A DNA stretch of 64,000 bases. Source: Streptosporangium saharense. Lineage in GTDB: Bacteria > Actinomycetota > Actinomycetes > Streptosporangiales > Streptosporangiaceae. The translations under genes were made by a program, and so were the position numbers. Of this stretch, positions 23,724 through 31,678 are shown in pieces. The number at the start of each line of letters is the position of its first letter. Position 1 is the stretch's first letter. The stretch covers positions 62,001-126,000 of the forward strand of contig NZ_JACHJP010000004.1 of the NCBI RefSeq assembly GCF_014203715.1, given 5' to 3'. The notes under the pieces were generated by a model. The model saw only the letters and a list, made by a program, of their open reading frames with translations, did no database searches and had not been told where the DNA came from.

Positions 23724-24464
23724 TCAGAGGGCGGAGGCGCCCACGGGGGTCTCGGCGGGGCGGTCGGTCAGGACCAGGGAGGGGAGGTCCCTGACGGAGT
23801 CCAGGATGTGGGTGGCGCCGCCCTTGAGGAGGCGTTCCCTACTGTGGGCGCCGGTCATGATCCCGGCGACGACCGAGGCTCCGGCGCGTCGGCCACAGAG
23901 CATGTCGTTCTCCGAGTCTCCGGCCACCGCGACCTGGCGGACGTCCTGGACGCGCAGCCGCAGGAGCGCGCTGAGCACCATGTCGGGCATCGGGCGGCCA
24001 CGGCCGACGTCCTCGGGGCAGAGCACGAGGTCGAACCGGTCGGACCAGCTCAGGTCGGCCAGCACCCGGCCGATCAGGGAGCGGCTGAACCCGGTGGTGA
24101 GGCAGACCTTGACGTCGCCGTCGCGGAGGGTGTCCAGCGTCTCGACGATGCCGTCGGAGGGGACGAGGCCGGAACGGCCGATGGCGCCCTCGTAGGAGCG
24201 CTCGAAGGTCAGATTGGCCGCCTGGGCCTGGGCTTCGTTGTCGGGGAAGATGCCCCGGAAGACGTCGAGCGTGGAGCGGCCCCGGGACCGGTGTACGTGC
24301 ACCATGGCACGTGCGTACGCGCCGGTCCCGGGCACGATTCCCTGTGTGGCGATCGCCTCGGCGAACGCCCGTTCGACCATGGCGATATCACCGATCGTGG
24401 TGCCCGCCAGATCCAGACAGACGAGCCTGATGGGGAGCGTTCCCCCACCTTGGGCAAGGACCAT
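23724..24464 (-). CDS. phosphonatase-like HAD hydrolase
   Basis: A 246-residue HAD protein whose motif I is VCLDLAGTTIGD, the Leu-Ala-Gly-Thr variant of phosphonoacetaldehyde hydrolase-like enzymes. Motif II is VCLTTGFSRSL, the region of motif III includes GRGRPMPDMVLSALL, and motif IV is VAGDSENDMLCGRRAG. A cap domain lies between motifs I and II. Phosphonoacetaldehyde hydrolase uses a cap Lys; here that position is not evident, so the enzyme may be an ordinary phosphatase. The start is placed at ATG 24464 with only a weak ribosome binding site; translation could begin slightly downstream. It is the first host gene to the right of the tRNA. Confidence 0.82.
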   Translation of the reverse strand: MVLAQGGGTLPIRLVCLDLAGTTIGDIAMVERAFAEAIATQGIVPGTGAYARAMVHVHRSRGRSTLDVFRGIFPDNEAQAQAANLTFERSYEGAIGRSGLVPSDGIVETLDTLRDGDVKVCLTTGFSRSLIGRVLADLSWSDRFDLVLCPEDVGRGRPMPDMVLSALLRLRVQDVRQVAVAGDSENDMLCGRRAGASVVAGIMTGAHSRERLLKGGATHILDSVRDLPSLVLTDRPAETPVGASAL

Positions 24465-24493
24465 GAAAGCACCCGAATCGGTAGCCGCGTTGT

Positions 24494-24613
24494 TCAGTTC
24501 TCGCTGCCTGTGGCCTCAGTCCACAGGTCGAGCTCGGCGCGGTCCGCCTGCACCTTGCGCCAGATCAGCAGTCCCCCAAGCGCGACGAGCGCGAGAACGA
24601 GCAGCTTCTTCAC
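24494..24613 (-). CDS. DLW-39 family small membrane protein
   Basis: From GTG 24613 the frame encodes exactly 39 residues. It begins VKKLLVLALVALGGLLIW (one membrane helix) and ends AELDLWTEATGSEN, with the Asp-Leu-Trp word that names this actinobacterial family. In many actinobacteria the gene lies in the gyrA/tRNA-Ile/tRNA-Ala neighbourhood near oriC; here it is also close to a tRNA-Ala gene (family knowledge, not visible proof). Function unknown. A longer frame upstream has no ribosome binding site and lacks family character. Confidence 0.88.
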   Translation of the reverse strand: MKKLLVLALVALGGLLIWRKVQADRAELDLWTEATGSEN

Positions 24614-24945
24614 GGTGTGACCCCACTTCTTGACGGTCTCACCTGCCGGGGTGAGACAACGCCCGGTTCCAACGTTTTCCCTGCAGCCTAGCAAGGGATC
24701 GGGCCATGATCCGGTCTGGGCGACAAGCCGAAGCGGCCAATCACCATCAACCGGGTGATTCTAAGCATCACGCCGTACGGCTCGCATCCAAACGGCCGCA
24801 ATACGCGACGAGTCGGGCCTCACGGCCGTTCCCGCTTCACCATAACCCCCGGAAACGCCCGGCGGCGCCCCCACCTAAGGATGAACCCCCACAAAGCCAG
24901 CCTGATCAGCAAATATGCTTATTTTGGGGGTGGACATACGGGGCT
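24614..24945. other. 332-bp intergenic region without a gene
   Basis: It lies between the 5' end of the DLW-39 gene and the 3' end of the pentapeptide-repeat gene. The left part should contain the DLW-39 promoter. An A+T-rich patch, CAAATATGCTTATTTTGG, is at 24911-24928. No reading frame with a ribosome binding site and no RNA gene was recognised. Confidence 0.6.
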
Positions 24946-26637
24946 TCAGAGCCGCTCCCGGCGCCCCTTCGTCCTGGGCCTGGTCAGCGCGTCGCGCCCC
25001 CGGTGCACGATGTCCCTGACCGCCTTCAACCCTGCCTCGTCCCCCGCCGTCACCAGCGCCGCCTTCGCCGCGTCGTAGGCGTCGAGCGCCTCGTGCCAGT
25101 CGGCCGCCTCGGCGTCGGCCCCCGCCCTGTCCAGCAGGTCGATCTCCTCGCCGAGCGAGGTCACCTCCTCCTCGACCCCCCGCCTGGCCTCCTCGAACCG
25201 AGCCCGTTCCCGTACAGCTGCCCGCCCCCGCCGTACCATCCCGCGCGCCACACGGGCAAGCAGGGCGGCGGCGGCCAGGCCGAGCAGCCACAGGACGACG
25301 ATCCAGCCGACCGGCATCCGGCTCGTCGAGCCCGACAGGTCGGCGTCGTCGACGTTGACCGTCTCCATGTCGGTGACGTCCGCGCCCTGGAAGGTCGCGC
25401 CCTTGAGGTGGGTGAAGGACAGGTTCGCCCCGACGAGTACGGCGTCGCGGAACACGGCGTCGAAGTACTGGCCGCTGCTGAGGTTCGCGTGCTCCATCCT
25501 GGCCCGGGTGAAGTCGGCCCGGTCTCCCTTGGCGCTGCCGAGGCGGGCGTCGCGCAGGTCGGCTCCCACGAGGGAGGCGCCCCTGAGGTCGGCACTGCTG
25601 AGGTTCGCCCTGGCCAGTACGGCGGAGCCGAGGTTGGCGCCGGTCAGGTCCCCGCTGCCCAGTTCGGCGCCGGTGAGACGGGCCTCGCGCAGGTCGGCGC
25701 CCCTGAGGGAGCGGAGCCTGGTGCCGGACAGCGACGCCCTGCGCAGGATCGCGCGGTCGAGCCGTACGGAACTCAGGTTCAGGCCGTCGAGACGGGCGCC
25801 GGTCAGGTCGGCGCAGCTCAGGTCGTCGGGGAAGTCCCTGACGCCGGTGAGGTCCCGGCCCGCGTACCGCTGGCCGCTGCCTGGCTCGCAGTTCGCGCTC
25901 GGGACGGGCAGTTCGGTGGGGACTCCCTTGCTGCCCGCGAGGTCGAGGCCGTTCGCGTCGCGGAAGTTGGCCTCGGTGACGTCGGCTTCCTCGAAGGACG
26001 CGCCGTCGGCCGAGGTCGAGTAGAGCTCGGCCTTGGTCAGGTCGGCCCGGTGGAACACGGTGCCGATCAGGATCGCGTTGTAGAGGCTGGCGTCCGCCGC
26101 CTTCACCCCGGTGAGGTCGGCCCGGCGCAGGTCCGCGTAGTGGGCCTCGGCCTCGCGCAGGTCGGCGCCGGTGAGCGTGGCACCGTCGAACTGGGCGTTG
26201 TAGACCCTGGCCCTGACCATGCTGACCCCGGTGAGGTCGGCGCCCTCCAGGTGGGAGTAGGCGAGCATGGCGTCGTCGAGGGTCGCCTCGCGCAGGTCGG
26301 CGCCGCGGAGGTCGGCGTTGGGCAGGTTCGCCTCGGTGAGGTCGGCCTCACGCAGGTCGGCGCCCGCCATGTTCACGGTGGACAGGTCCGTCCCCTTGAG
26401 GGAGGCGCCCCTGAGATCTGCCCGGGTGAGGACGGTGCGCAGCCGTACGCCGTCAAGGGTCGCGCCGTGCAGGTCAGCGCAGGTCAGGTCGGCGGGCAGG
26501 GCGGCCGTGGTGAGGTTCCTGCCGGACAGGTCGATGCCGCTGCCCGGCCTGCACGGCGCCTCGGCGGAGGCCGCAGGCGCCTGCGTCACGGCCGCCAGGA
26601 TCACCATCGGGGTGAGAAGGCGGAGAAGGACCCGCAT
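24946..26637 (-). CDS. membrane-anchored pentapeptide-repeat protein
   Basis: A 563-residue protein. A signal peptide ends near APAASA (residue 25). Two right-handed beta-helices made of A(D/N)Lxx repeats follow: residues about 45-225 (ADLRGASLKGTDLSTVNMAG..) and about 270-445 (ADLTGARLDGLNLSS..). They are separated by a Cys-containing loop, and both start with a similar CxPGSG..GRxLT segment, so the halves are duplicates. A membrane helix WIVVLWLLGLAAAALLARV is near 460, followed by a cytosolic charged coiled region (RARFEEARRGVEEEVTSLGEE). Pentapeptide helices mimic DNA or serve as rigid stalks; this one is predicted to face the outside. No enzymatic motif. Confidence 0.9.
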   Translation of the reverse strand: MRVLLRLLTPMVILAAVTQAPAASAEAPCRPGSGIDLSGRNLTTAALPADLTCADLHGATLDGVRLRTVLTRADLRGASLKGTDLSTVNMAGADLREADLTEANLPNADLRGADLREATLDDAMLAYSHLEGADLTGVSMVRARVYNAQFDGATLTGADLREAEAHYADLRRADLTGVKAADASLYNAILIGTVFHRADLTKAELYSTSADGASFEEADVTEANFRDANGLDLAGSKGVPTELPVPSANCEPGSGQRYAGRDLTGVRDFPDDLSCADLTGARLDGLNLSSVRLDRAILRRASLSGTRLRSLRGADLREARLTGAELGSGDLTGANLGSAVLARANLSSADLRGASLVGADLRDARLGSAKGDRADFTRARMEHANLSSGQYFDAVFRDAVLVGANLSFTHLKGATFQGADVTDMETVNVDDADLSGSTSRMPVGWIVVLWLLGLAAAALLARVARGMVRRGRAAVRERARFEEARRGVEEEVTSLGEEIDLLDRAGADAEAADWHEALDAYDAAKAALVTAGDEAGLKAVRDIVHRGRDALTRPRTKGRRERL

Positions 26638-26688
26638 TTTTTCGCTCGCTATCTCCCCCGAAACACCCGGATCCTACCGAAAGGGAGG

Positions 26689-26973
26689 TCAGGCGTCCTT
26701 CACGAGGTCGGCGTAGTCGGGGTGACGCTCGATCCACTGCCCGACGAACGGGCAGCGCGGCACCACCTGGACGCCCTCGGCGCGGGCGGCGTCCAGTGCC
26801 GTACGGACGAGCACGGCACCCACCCCCTTGCCGCCGAACTCGTCCTCGACCTCGGTGTGGGTGTAGACGATGACGCCGTCGCGCCGGACGAACTCCAACT
26901 GTCCCGCGTGTTTCCCGTCCACCAGTGCCTCGTAGAGATCGCCTTCGGGTGAGAGCTTGACGTCGACGTGCAC
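26689..26973 (-). CDS. small GNAT-type N-acetyltransferase (YidJ/Acetyltransf_CG)
   Basis: A 94-residue single-domain protein. It matches the compact GCN5-like family: VDGKHAGQLEFVRRDGVIVYTHTEV, the acetyl-CoA loop EDEFGGKGVGAVLVRTALDAARA (GGKGVG in place of QxxGxG/A), and VVPRCPFVGQWIERHPDY, where the Cys-Pro-Phe block is typical. Members probably acetylate small amines or protein N-termini, but substrates are unknown. Full family length. It is a single gene with GAGG-type ribosome binding site before the ATG, in the same direction as the pentapeptide gene downstream. Confidence 0.88.
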   Translation of the reverse strand: MHVDVKLSPEGDLYEALVDGKHAGQLEFVRRDGVIVYTHTEVEDEFGGKGVGAVLVRTALDAARAEGVQVVPRCPFVGQWIERHPDYADLVKDA

Positions 26974-27188
26974 GAGAGGTCCTCCTTCGTCGGGCCACCG
27001 GGGGTGGCGGCGTACCGGTCAGCCTTCCCCGGGCGGGGATTCATTCCCCGGCCTGTGAACACGTGGTTAAAAGGCACCCAACAGGATTTCCGGTCAACGG
27101 TAAACTGGGGTCGTCACGGCGATCTCGGTCCGCCCGCATGTCACGGCCGTGGGACGCCTCCGATCCGACAGCCCGCAGAGGTGGCCAC

Positions 27189-27569
27189 GTGACCACGGTC
27201 GTCCACGTAACCGTCGTCCCCGGCGACGACGCTCCAGAAGTGATCCTTCTCGTCGCCCTGGCCGGGGAGCTCGACTACACCAACGCCGAGCGGTTCCGCC
27301 ACGACCTGCACGAGGCCGTCGGCTCGGAGCCGCGTGACCTGGTCATCGACCTGACGGAGCTGACCTTCTGCGACTCGACCGGCATCCAGGTCCTGCTCGG
27401 CGTGCGCAGGCTCGTCCAGGCCCGTGGGCGCAGGATCGCGCTGGCCAATCCACACCAGCGGCTGAAACGGCTCTTCCACCTGACCGGGCTCGCCGAGGCC
27501 TTCGGCGTCCAGCCGAGCGTCGCGCTGGCGGTCGAGGCCATGACGAGCCAGACACCGCTGGAGACGTAA
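27189..27569 (+). CDS. STAS-domain anti-sigma factor antagonist
   Basis: A 126-residue protein from GTG 27189; the frame upstream is unsupported. The STAS core is ILLVALAGELDYTNAERFRHDL, then LVIDLTELTFCDSTGIQVLLGVRR with the conserved Ser of DST/DSxG, the phosphorylation site in SpoIIAA/RsbV-like proteins, and RIALANPHQRLKRLFHLTGL. Such proteins bind an anti-sigma kinase and free its sigma factor when unphosphorylated. The next gene, about 100 bp downstream, encodes an HATPase anti-sigma kinase, the expected partner. No sigma factor gene is adjacent. Confidence 0.88.
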   Translation: MTTVVHVTVVPGDDAPEVILLVALAGELDYTNAERFRHDLHEAVGSEPRDLVIDLTELTFCDSTGIQVLLGVRRLVQARGRRIALANPHQRLKRLFHLTGLAEAFGVQPSVALAVEAMTSQTPLET

Positions 27570-27671
27570 GTCGGCGAGGACCGGGCAGATGTCTAGCATC
27601 ATGGAACTCGTCAGCGACGCCCTGGCTCCGGTTCGGCGACCACCGGACAGGACGAGGTCGAGGGGGATGGC

Positions 27672-28070
27672 GTGACCGGCGACCAGGGACAGCAGTGGCC
27701 CATCGACGAGGACCTCAGTGCCCTGCGGGATCATCTCCTGCGCAGGGCGACACTGGCGGGCCTGCGTGGCGACCGCCTCGACGACCTGCTCATCGCCGTC
27801 AACGAGGCCGTCATCAACGTGCTCGAACACGGCGGCGGCGAGGGCACGGTGACCATACGGCACGACACGGCCGCCATCACCGTGGACATCGTCGACAGCG
27901 CGGGCGTGCTCAGTCAGCGCGACGTGCCGCCCCGGCGTCCGGCCGACGCCGTACGGGGCTTCGGGCTGTGGCTGATGAGCCAGCTCTGCGACGAGTTCAC
28001 CATCCGGCGCAGTGACGGCCGTTCTCGGGTGCGCCTGCGGATGAGCCTGGACGCCGTACCCGCCCGATAA
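27672..28070 (+). CDS. anti-sigma regulatory factor, HATPase_c (RsbW/SpoIIAB-like) kinase
   Basis: A 132-residue protein from GTG. The GHKL ATPase core is DLLIAVNEAVINVLEHGGGEG (N box with Glu and Asn), VDIVDSAGV (G1) and PADAVRGFGLWLMSQLCDEF (G2). Such proteins hold a sigma factor inactive and phosphorylate the STAS antagonist on Ser. It follows the STAS gene in the same direction and the two are likely one partner-switching module. The target sigma factor must be encoded elsewhere. Confidence 0.88.
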   Translation: MTGDQGQQWPIDEDLSALRDHLLRRATLAGLRGDRLDDLLIAVNEAVINVLEHGGGEGTVTIRHDTAAITVDIVDSAGVLSQRDVPPRRPADAVRGFGLWLMSQLCDEFTIRRSDGRSRVRLRMSLDAVPAR

Positions 28071-28187
28071 ATCCCGAAAAATCCCAATAAAGCCCAGCAG
28101 CCCGGTCGAAGCTTTGCCTCGTGCGGGGATCGACGCGCGCGTCCCAGGGGGATCACCTGGCCATCGTCAGCGCGCGAGGGGGATTCG

Positions 28188-29255
28188 ATGGGCCGTCTGA
28201 GGGTGATCGGCGTCGTTGTGGTGGCCGCGGCGACGGGAGCCGCGCTCGCCGGGTGCTCAGGACAGGACGAGGCGAAGGACCCGGCGGCGGTCGCCGCCGC
28301 GGCGAAGGCCTCGGCGTCCGCGGTCGCGGCGAGGAAGGCGGCCCAGCTCAAGTCCAGGGCGGCGACGGCGGCCCAGGTCCGCGCCAACGAGCTGGGGCAG
28401 ATCCCCGTCCTGATGTACCACCGCATCGTGGAGAAACCCGGCACCCAGGACGACCGCACCCCCAAGCAGTTCCGCACCGAGCTGGAACGGCTGGCCAAGG
28501 AGAACTACGTCCCGGTCACGGCCGCCGAGTACGTCACCGGGCGCATCGACATCCCCGCGGGCAAGCATCCGGTCGTGCTCACCTTCGACGACTCCTCTCC
28601 CTCCCAGTTCGACCTGGACGGGATGGGCGTCCCCAAGCCGGGGACCGCCGTGGCGATCCTTGAGGAGGTCGCCAAGCGGCACCCGGGGTTCAGGCCGGTC
28701 GCAACCCTGTATGTGACGCGTGACATGTTCGGCAAGGCGTCGCCCGAGGAGGGCGCGGAGATGCTGACGTGGCTGCGCGACAAGGGCTTCGACATCGGCA
28801 ACCACACCCGCGACCACAAGAACCTGCGGGGCAAGCCCGAGGACCAGGTGGCCTCCGAGATCGCCGCGGGGCACAAGCTCATCACGGACCTGATCCCCTC
28901 CAAGCCCGTCACCCTCGCCCTGCCGTACGGCAACCAGCCGAGCACCAAGACGTGGGGGCTCAAGGGGACCTCGGGGAGCGTCACCTACGACTACGGCGGG
29001 GTGTTCCTGGCCGGGTACACGCCCGCGGAGTCGCCCTTCAGCAAGAAGTTCGACCCGGTGGGCATCCCGAGGATCCGCTCGATGGACAAGACCGGCGACT
29101 GCGCGAAGTTCTGCTCGACGGCCTGGCTCGACTGGCTGCAGGCCCATCCCGACGAGCGCTACACCTCCGACGGCGACGTGAACACTGTCGCCTTCCCGAA
29201 GTTCAAGTCGCCCTTCGCGCTCAAGCGCTTCAGCGACAGGATCCTGGCCTACTGA
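28188..29255 (+). CDS. lipoprotein polysaccharide deacetylase
   Basis: A 355-residue protein with a lipoprotein signal (lipobox LAGC, Cys near residue 23). An Ala/Lys-rich linker follows, then the NodB-like domain: PVLMYHRIVE, VVLTFDDSS (catalytic Asp pair), IGNHTRDHKNLRGK (metal His pair) and ALPYGNQPS. The C-terminal half (KTGDCAKFCSTAWLDWLQAHP) is an extension seen in actinomycete cell-wall deacetylases. It probably removes acetyl groups from peptidoglycan or another polysaccharide at the outer face of the membrane. It converges with the NUDIX gene, overlapping by 26 bp. Confidence 0.9.
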   Translation: MGRLRVIGVVVVAAATGAALAGCSGQDEAKDPAAVAAAAKASASAVAARKAAQLKSRAATAAQVRANELGQIPVLMYHRIVEKPGTQDDRTPKQFRTELERLAKENYVPVTAAEYVTGRIDIPAGKHPVVLTFDDSSPSQFDLDGMGVPKPGTAVAILEEVAKRHPGFRPVATLYVTRDMFGKASPEEGAEMLTWLRDKGFDIGNHTRDHKNLRGKPEDQVASEIAAGHKLITDLIPSKPVTLALPYGNQPSTKTWGLKGTSGSVTYDYGGVFLAGYTPAESPFSKKFDPVGIPRIRSMDKTGDCAKFCSTAWLDWLQAHPDERYTSDGDVNTVAFPKFKSPFALKRFSDRILAY

Positions 29256-29670
29256 ACAGGGCGAGGGTCTCCCGAAGCTGGGAGTGACGGGGTTCCGGCA
29301 GGTCGCCGGGGTCGAACCAGCCAAGCCGGTCGAACTTGTGCGGCTCGCCGATCGCGACCCTCGTGGGATCGACCCTGACCGCGAAGACGACGGCCACCCA
29401 GTGGGAGTCGAGTTCGGGGCGGACGACGTTGCGGACGCCGAGCGTCTCGACGTCGAGCGCGTCCGCCGTGTACTCCTCGCGGACCTCGCGGGCGACGGCC
29501 GCCTCGAACGACTCGCCGTACTCAAGGGCTCCGGCGCCGCAGTCCCAGGTGCCCGGCTCGTCCCGCGCGCCCGCGCCGCGCCGGGCGAGCAGCACCCGGC
29601 CCTCGCCGTCGTGGCAGACAAAGACACACGACACGGCGGGCGTACGGCGCGCCTGTCCTGAAATTTCCAT
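29230..29670 (-). CDS. NUDIX hydrolase
   Basis: A 146-residue protein. The Nudix box is GALEYGESFEAAVAREVREEY, which keeps the Gly, Glu, REVxEE residues that bind Mg. The preceding VSCVFVCHDGEGRVLLARRG and later FDRLGWFDPGDLPE are typical. The enzyme hydrolyses nucleoside diphosphate derivatives such as oxidised nucleotides or ADP-sugars. The start codon follows the TAA of the upstream HAD gene immediately (0 bp), so the two are co-transcribed and may clean up related metabolites. Confidence 0.9.
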   Translation of the reverse strand: MEISGQARRTPAVSCVFVCHDGEGRVLLARRGAGARDEPGTWDCGAGALEYGESFEAAVAREVREEYTADALDVETLGVRNVVRPELDSHWVAVVFAVRVDPTRVAIGEPHKFDRLGWFDPGDLPEPRHSQLRETLALFSRPGSCR

Positions 29671-30396
29671 TTAAAAGTGGTCCAGTAGCTCGGGGAAGGC
29701 CTGCAACGTGAGCACCCGGTCGTCGCCGGGGTCGAGGGTCGCCTGTTCGAGCACCCAGGTGTTGGCGTTGGGGATGAGGACCGCGTTCATCCCCGCCTGA
29801 CGGGCCGGGATGATGTCTGACTTGGGGGAGTTCCCGATCATCCAGGTGCTCGTGGGCGTCAGCGTGTGCTCCTCGGCCAGCCGCAGGTAGGCCGTGATGT
29901 CCTTCTCCGGGACGATGTGGACGCCGTCGAAGTGGTGGGCCAGCTCGGAGGCGTCCAGTTTGCGGCGTTGCTCCTTGGGGTCGCCCTTGGTGAGCAGGAG
30001 CAGCCGGTGCCTGGCGCCGAGGTCGAGGAGCGTCTCGGCGACGCCGGGGACGAGCTCGACCCGGTGCTCGACGAGCGCGACCGCCAGCTCGTCGATCCTG
30101 CGCCGCTCCCGCTCGGTCACGGGCCGCTCGTTCAGCCGCTCGAAGCACTCGCCGAGACTGCGCAGGAACACCTTGCTGCCGTAGCCGTGGACCGCGGTGT
30201 TGGCCGCCTCGATGTCGTTGAGGACGGCCCGAAGCGCGGCCCTGTCGAGGGTCGGATGCTCAAGCCAGTCGAGGAAGTCGTCGATGACCCGCTCGAAAAG
30301 GACGTTGTTCTCCCAGAGCGTGTCGTCGGCGTCGAAGACGAGCACCTGGCCGGTGAACCTCGGGGGCACGGCTCTCCCTCGTTCGGGGTCCTGCAT
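29671..30396 (-). CDS. HAD-superfamily hydrolase
   Basis: About 241 residues from the ATG at 30396 (another ATG lies 9 bp upstream). Motif I is VLVFDADDTLWENN, motif II is LLLLTKGDPKEQ, motif III is the region KDITAYLRLAE with motif IV IGNSPKSDIIPARQAGMNAVLI. The family member uses Asp-ADD for phosphate transfer, with a helical cap from residue about 30 to 110. Likely a small-molecule phosphatase. It directly precedes the NUDIX gene with no gap. Confidence 0.85.
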   Translation of the reverse strand: MQDPERGRAVPPRFTGQVLVFDADDTLWENNVLFERVIDDFLDWLEHPTLDRAALRAVLNDIEAANTAVHGYGSKVFLRSLGECFERLNERPVTERERRRIDELAVALVEHRVELVPGVAETLLDLGARHRLLLLTKGDPKEQRRKLDASELAHHFDGVHIVPEKDITAYLRLAEEHTLTPTSTWMIGNSPKSDIIPARQAGMNAVLIPNANTWVLEQATLDPGDDRVLTLQAFPELLDHF

Positions 30397-30460
30397 GCCG
30401 TACAAGAACTAGCAGGGGGTTTGAAACGGGGGCAAAGGGTTTTCGCCGCTCCCGAGAAAC

Positions 30461-31570
30461 TCAGGAGGACGAGGCGGCCTCGGCGATGACCTCGTCGACC
30501 TCTCGGCGGCGTTCGGCCTCCTCGGTGGCGAAGCGCTCGACCTCGATCTGTTCGGCGATCTCCTCGTCCTGCCGCATGAGGGCGTCGAGGTCGCCCTTGG
30601 ACATCTCCAGCACGCCCATGTCGTCGTAGGCCTGGCGGATGCGGTCGCTCCACAGGCCGATGTCCTTCACGCACGGGACGATCCGGCTGAACAGCAGGCT
30701 CTGGAACATCCGGATGTACGGCGAGTCCTTGAGCATCTCCTGGGCCTCGGCGCGGGGGATGCCGAAGTTCTCCCAGATCTCCACGCCGCGCAGGCGGTCG
30801 CGCATCAGGTAGCAGCCCTCGATGACGAAGTCCTCGCGCTCGCGCAGCTCGGCGGCCGAGAGCTGCGCGTAGTAGTCGCGCAGCGCCAGGCGGCCGAAGG
30901 CGACGTGCCTGGCCTCGTCCTGCATGACGTAGGCGAGGATCTGCTTGGGCAGCGGCTTGGTGCTGACGTCGCGGATGACGCCGAAGGCCGCCAGCGCCAG
31001 GCCCTCGATGAGGACCTGCATGCCGAGGTAGGGCATGTCCCAGCGGGAGTCGCCGAGCGTCTCGCCCAGCAGGTCCTGCAGCTTGCCGTTGATCGGGTAG
31101 ACCATCCCGAGCTTCTCGTGCAGGAAGCGGGTGAAGATCTCCACGTGCCTGGCCTCGTCCATGGTCTGGGTGGCCGAGTAGAGCTTGGCGTCCAGGTCGG
31201 GGACGGTCTCGACGATCCTGGCGCCGGTGATCATCGCGCCCTGCTCACCGTGCAGGAACTGGGAGAACTGCCAGGTGGCGGCGTGGTGGCGCACCTGCTT
31301 GCGCTCCCGCTCGCCCATCTTCTCCCAGTGTTTTGTGCCGTAGATGGCCAGCGACTGGTCGGGCATGCCGAGGGGGTCGTAGGGATCGACCTCGATGTCC
31401 CAGTCGATGCGTTTGACCGAGTCCCACTGCTTGTCCTTGCCCTTCTGGTACAGGGCCAGCAGTTTCTCCCGGCCCTCGTCGTACTCCCAGGTGAAGCGGG
31501 CGTCGCCGGTCATCGGCACGTCCCAGGTGACCTCGTCGACGGGGGTTGTGTAGAACCGGTGGGTGGACAC
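30461..31570 (-). CDS. ferritin-like di-iron protein (AurF/oxygenase-like)
   Basis: A 369-residue all-helical protein. Iron ligands are seen as Glu in LHGEQGAMI, ExxH in MDEARHVEIF, Glu in LIEGLALAAFG, and a second ExxH in QDEARHVAFG, giving two E + ExxH sets for a carboxylate-bridged di-iron centre. Such proteins oxidise amines or hydrocarbons or act as peroxidases; the substrate is unknown. The acidic tail (EEIAEQIEVERFATEEAERR) is coiled. It starts at ATG 31570. The gene stands alone; the next gene, an MFS transporter, is 108 bp away in the same direction. Confidence 0.85.
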   Translation of the reverse strand: MSTHRFYTTPVDEVTWDVPMTGDARFTWEYDEGREKLLALYQKGKDKQWDSVKRIDWDIEVDPYDPLGMPDQSLAIYGTKHWEKMGERERKQVRHHAATWQFSQFLHGEQGAMITGARIVETVPDLDAKLYSATQTMDEARHVEIFTRFLHEKLGMVYPINGKLQDLLGETLGDSRWDMPYLGMQVLIEGLALAAFGVIRDVSTKPLPKQILAYVMQDEARHVAFGRLALRDYYAQLSAAELREREDFVIEGCYLMRDRLRGVEIWENFGIPRAEAQEMLKDSPYIRMFQSLLFSRIVPCVKDIGLWSDRIRQAYDDMGVLEMSKGDLDALMRQDEEIAEQIEVERFATEEAERRREVDEVIAEAASSS

Positions 31571-31678
31571 GGTGACTACCTCCAGGGCACGCGGACGTAC
31601 GCCGTAGGAACGGTTTCACGCGCCCCCTGGGGTGTCAACGGCGGTCGGGCAAGTCCGCAACCTGCGAGAAACCGGTCC

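Noticed and set aside
24946..26637. Regular GGTCGGCGCC-type spacing as a CRISPR-like or tandem DNA repeat
   Set aside because: It is the coding trace of pentapeptide repeats (A-D-L-x-x) in the protein.
24706..26952. A 748-codon frame on the plus strand opposite the pentapeptide-repeat gene
   Set aside because: It is the G+C-rich shadow of the repeats on the other strand; codon composition is wrong and no start signal is present.
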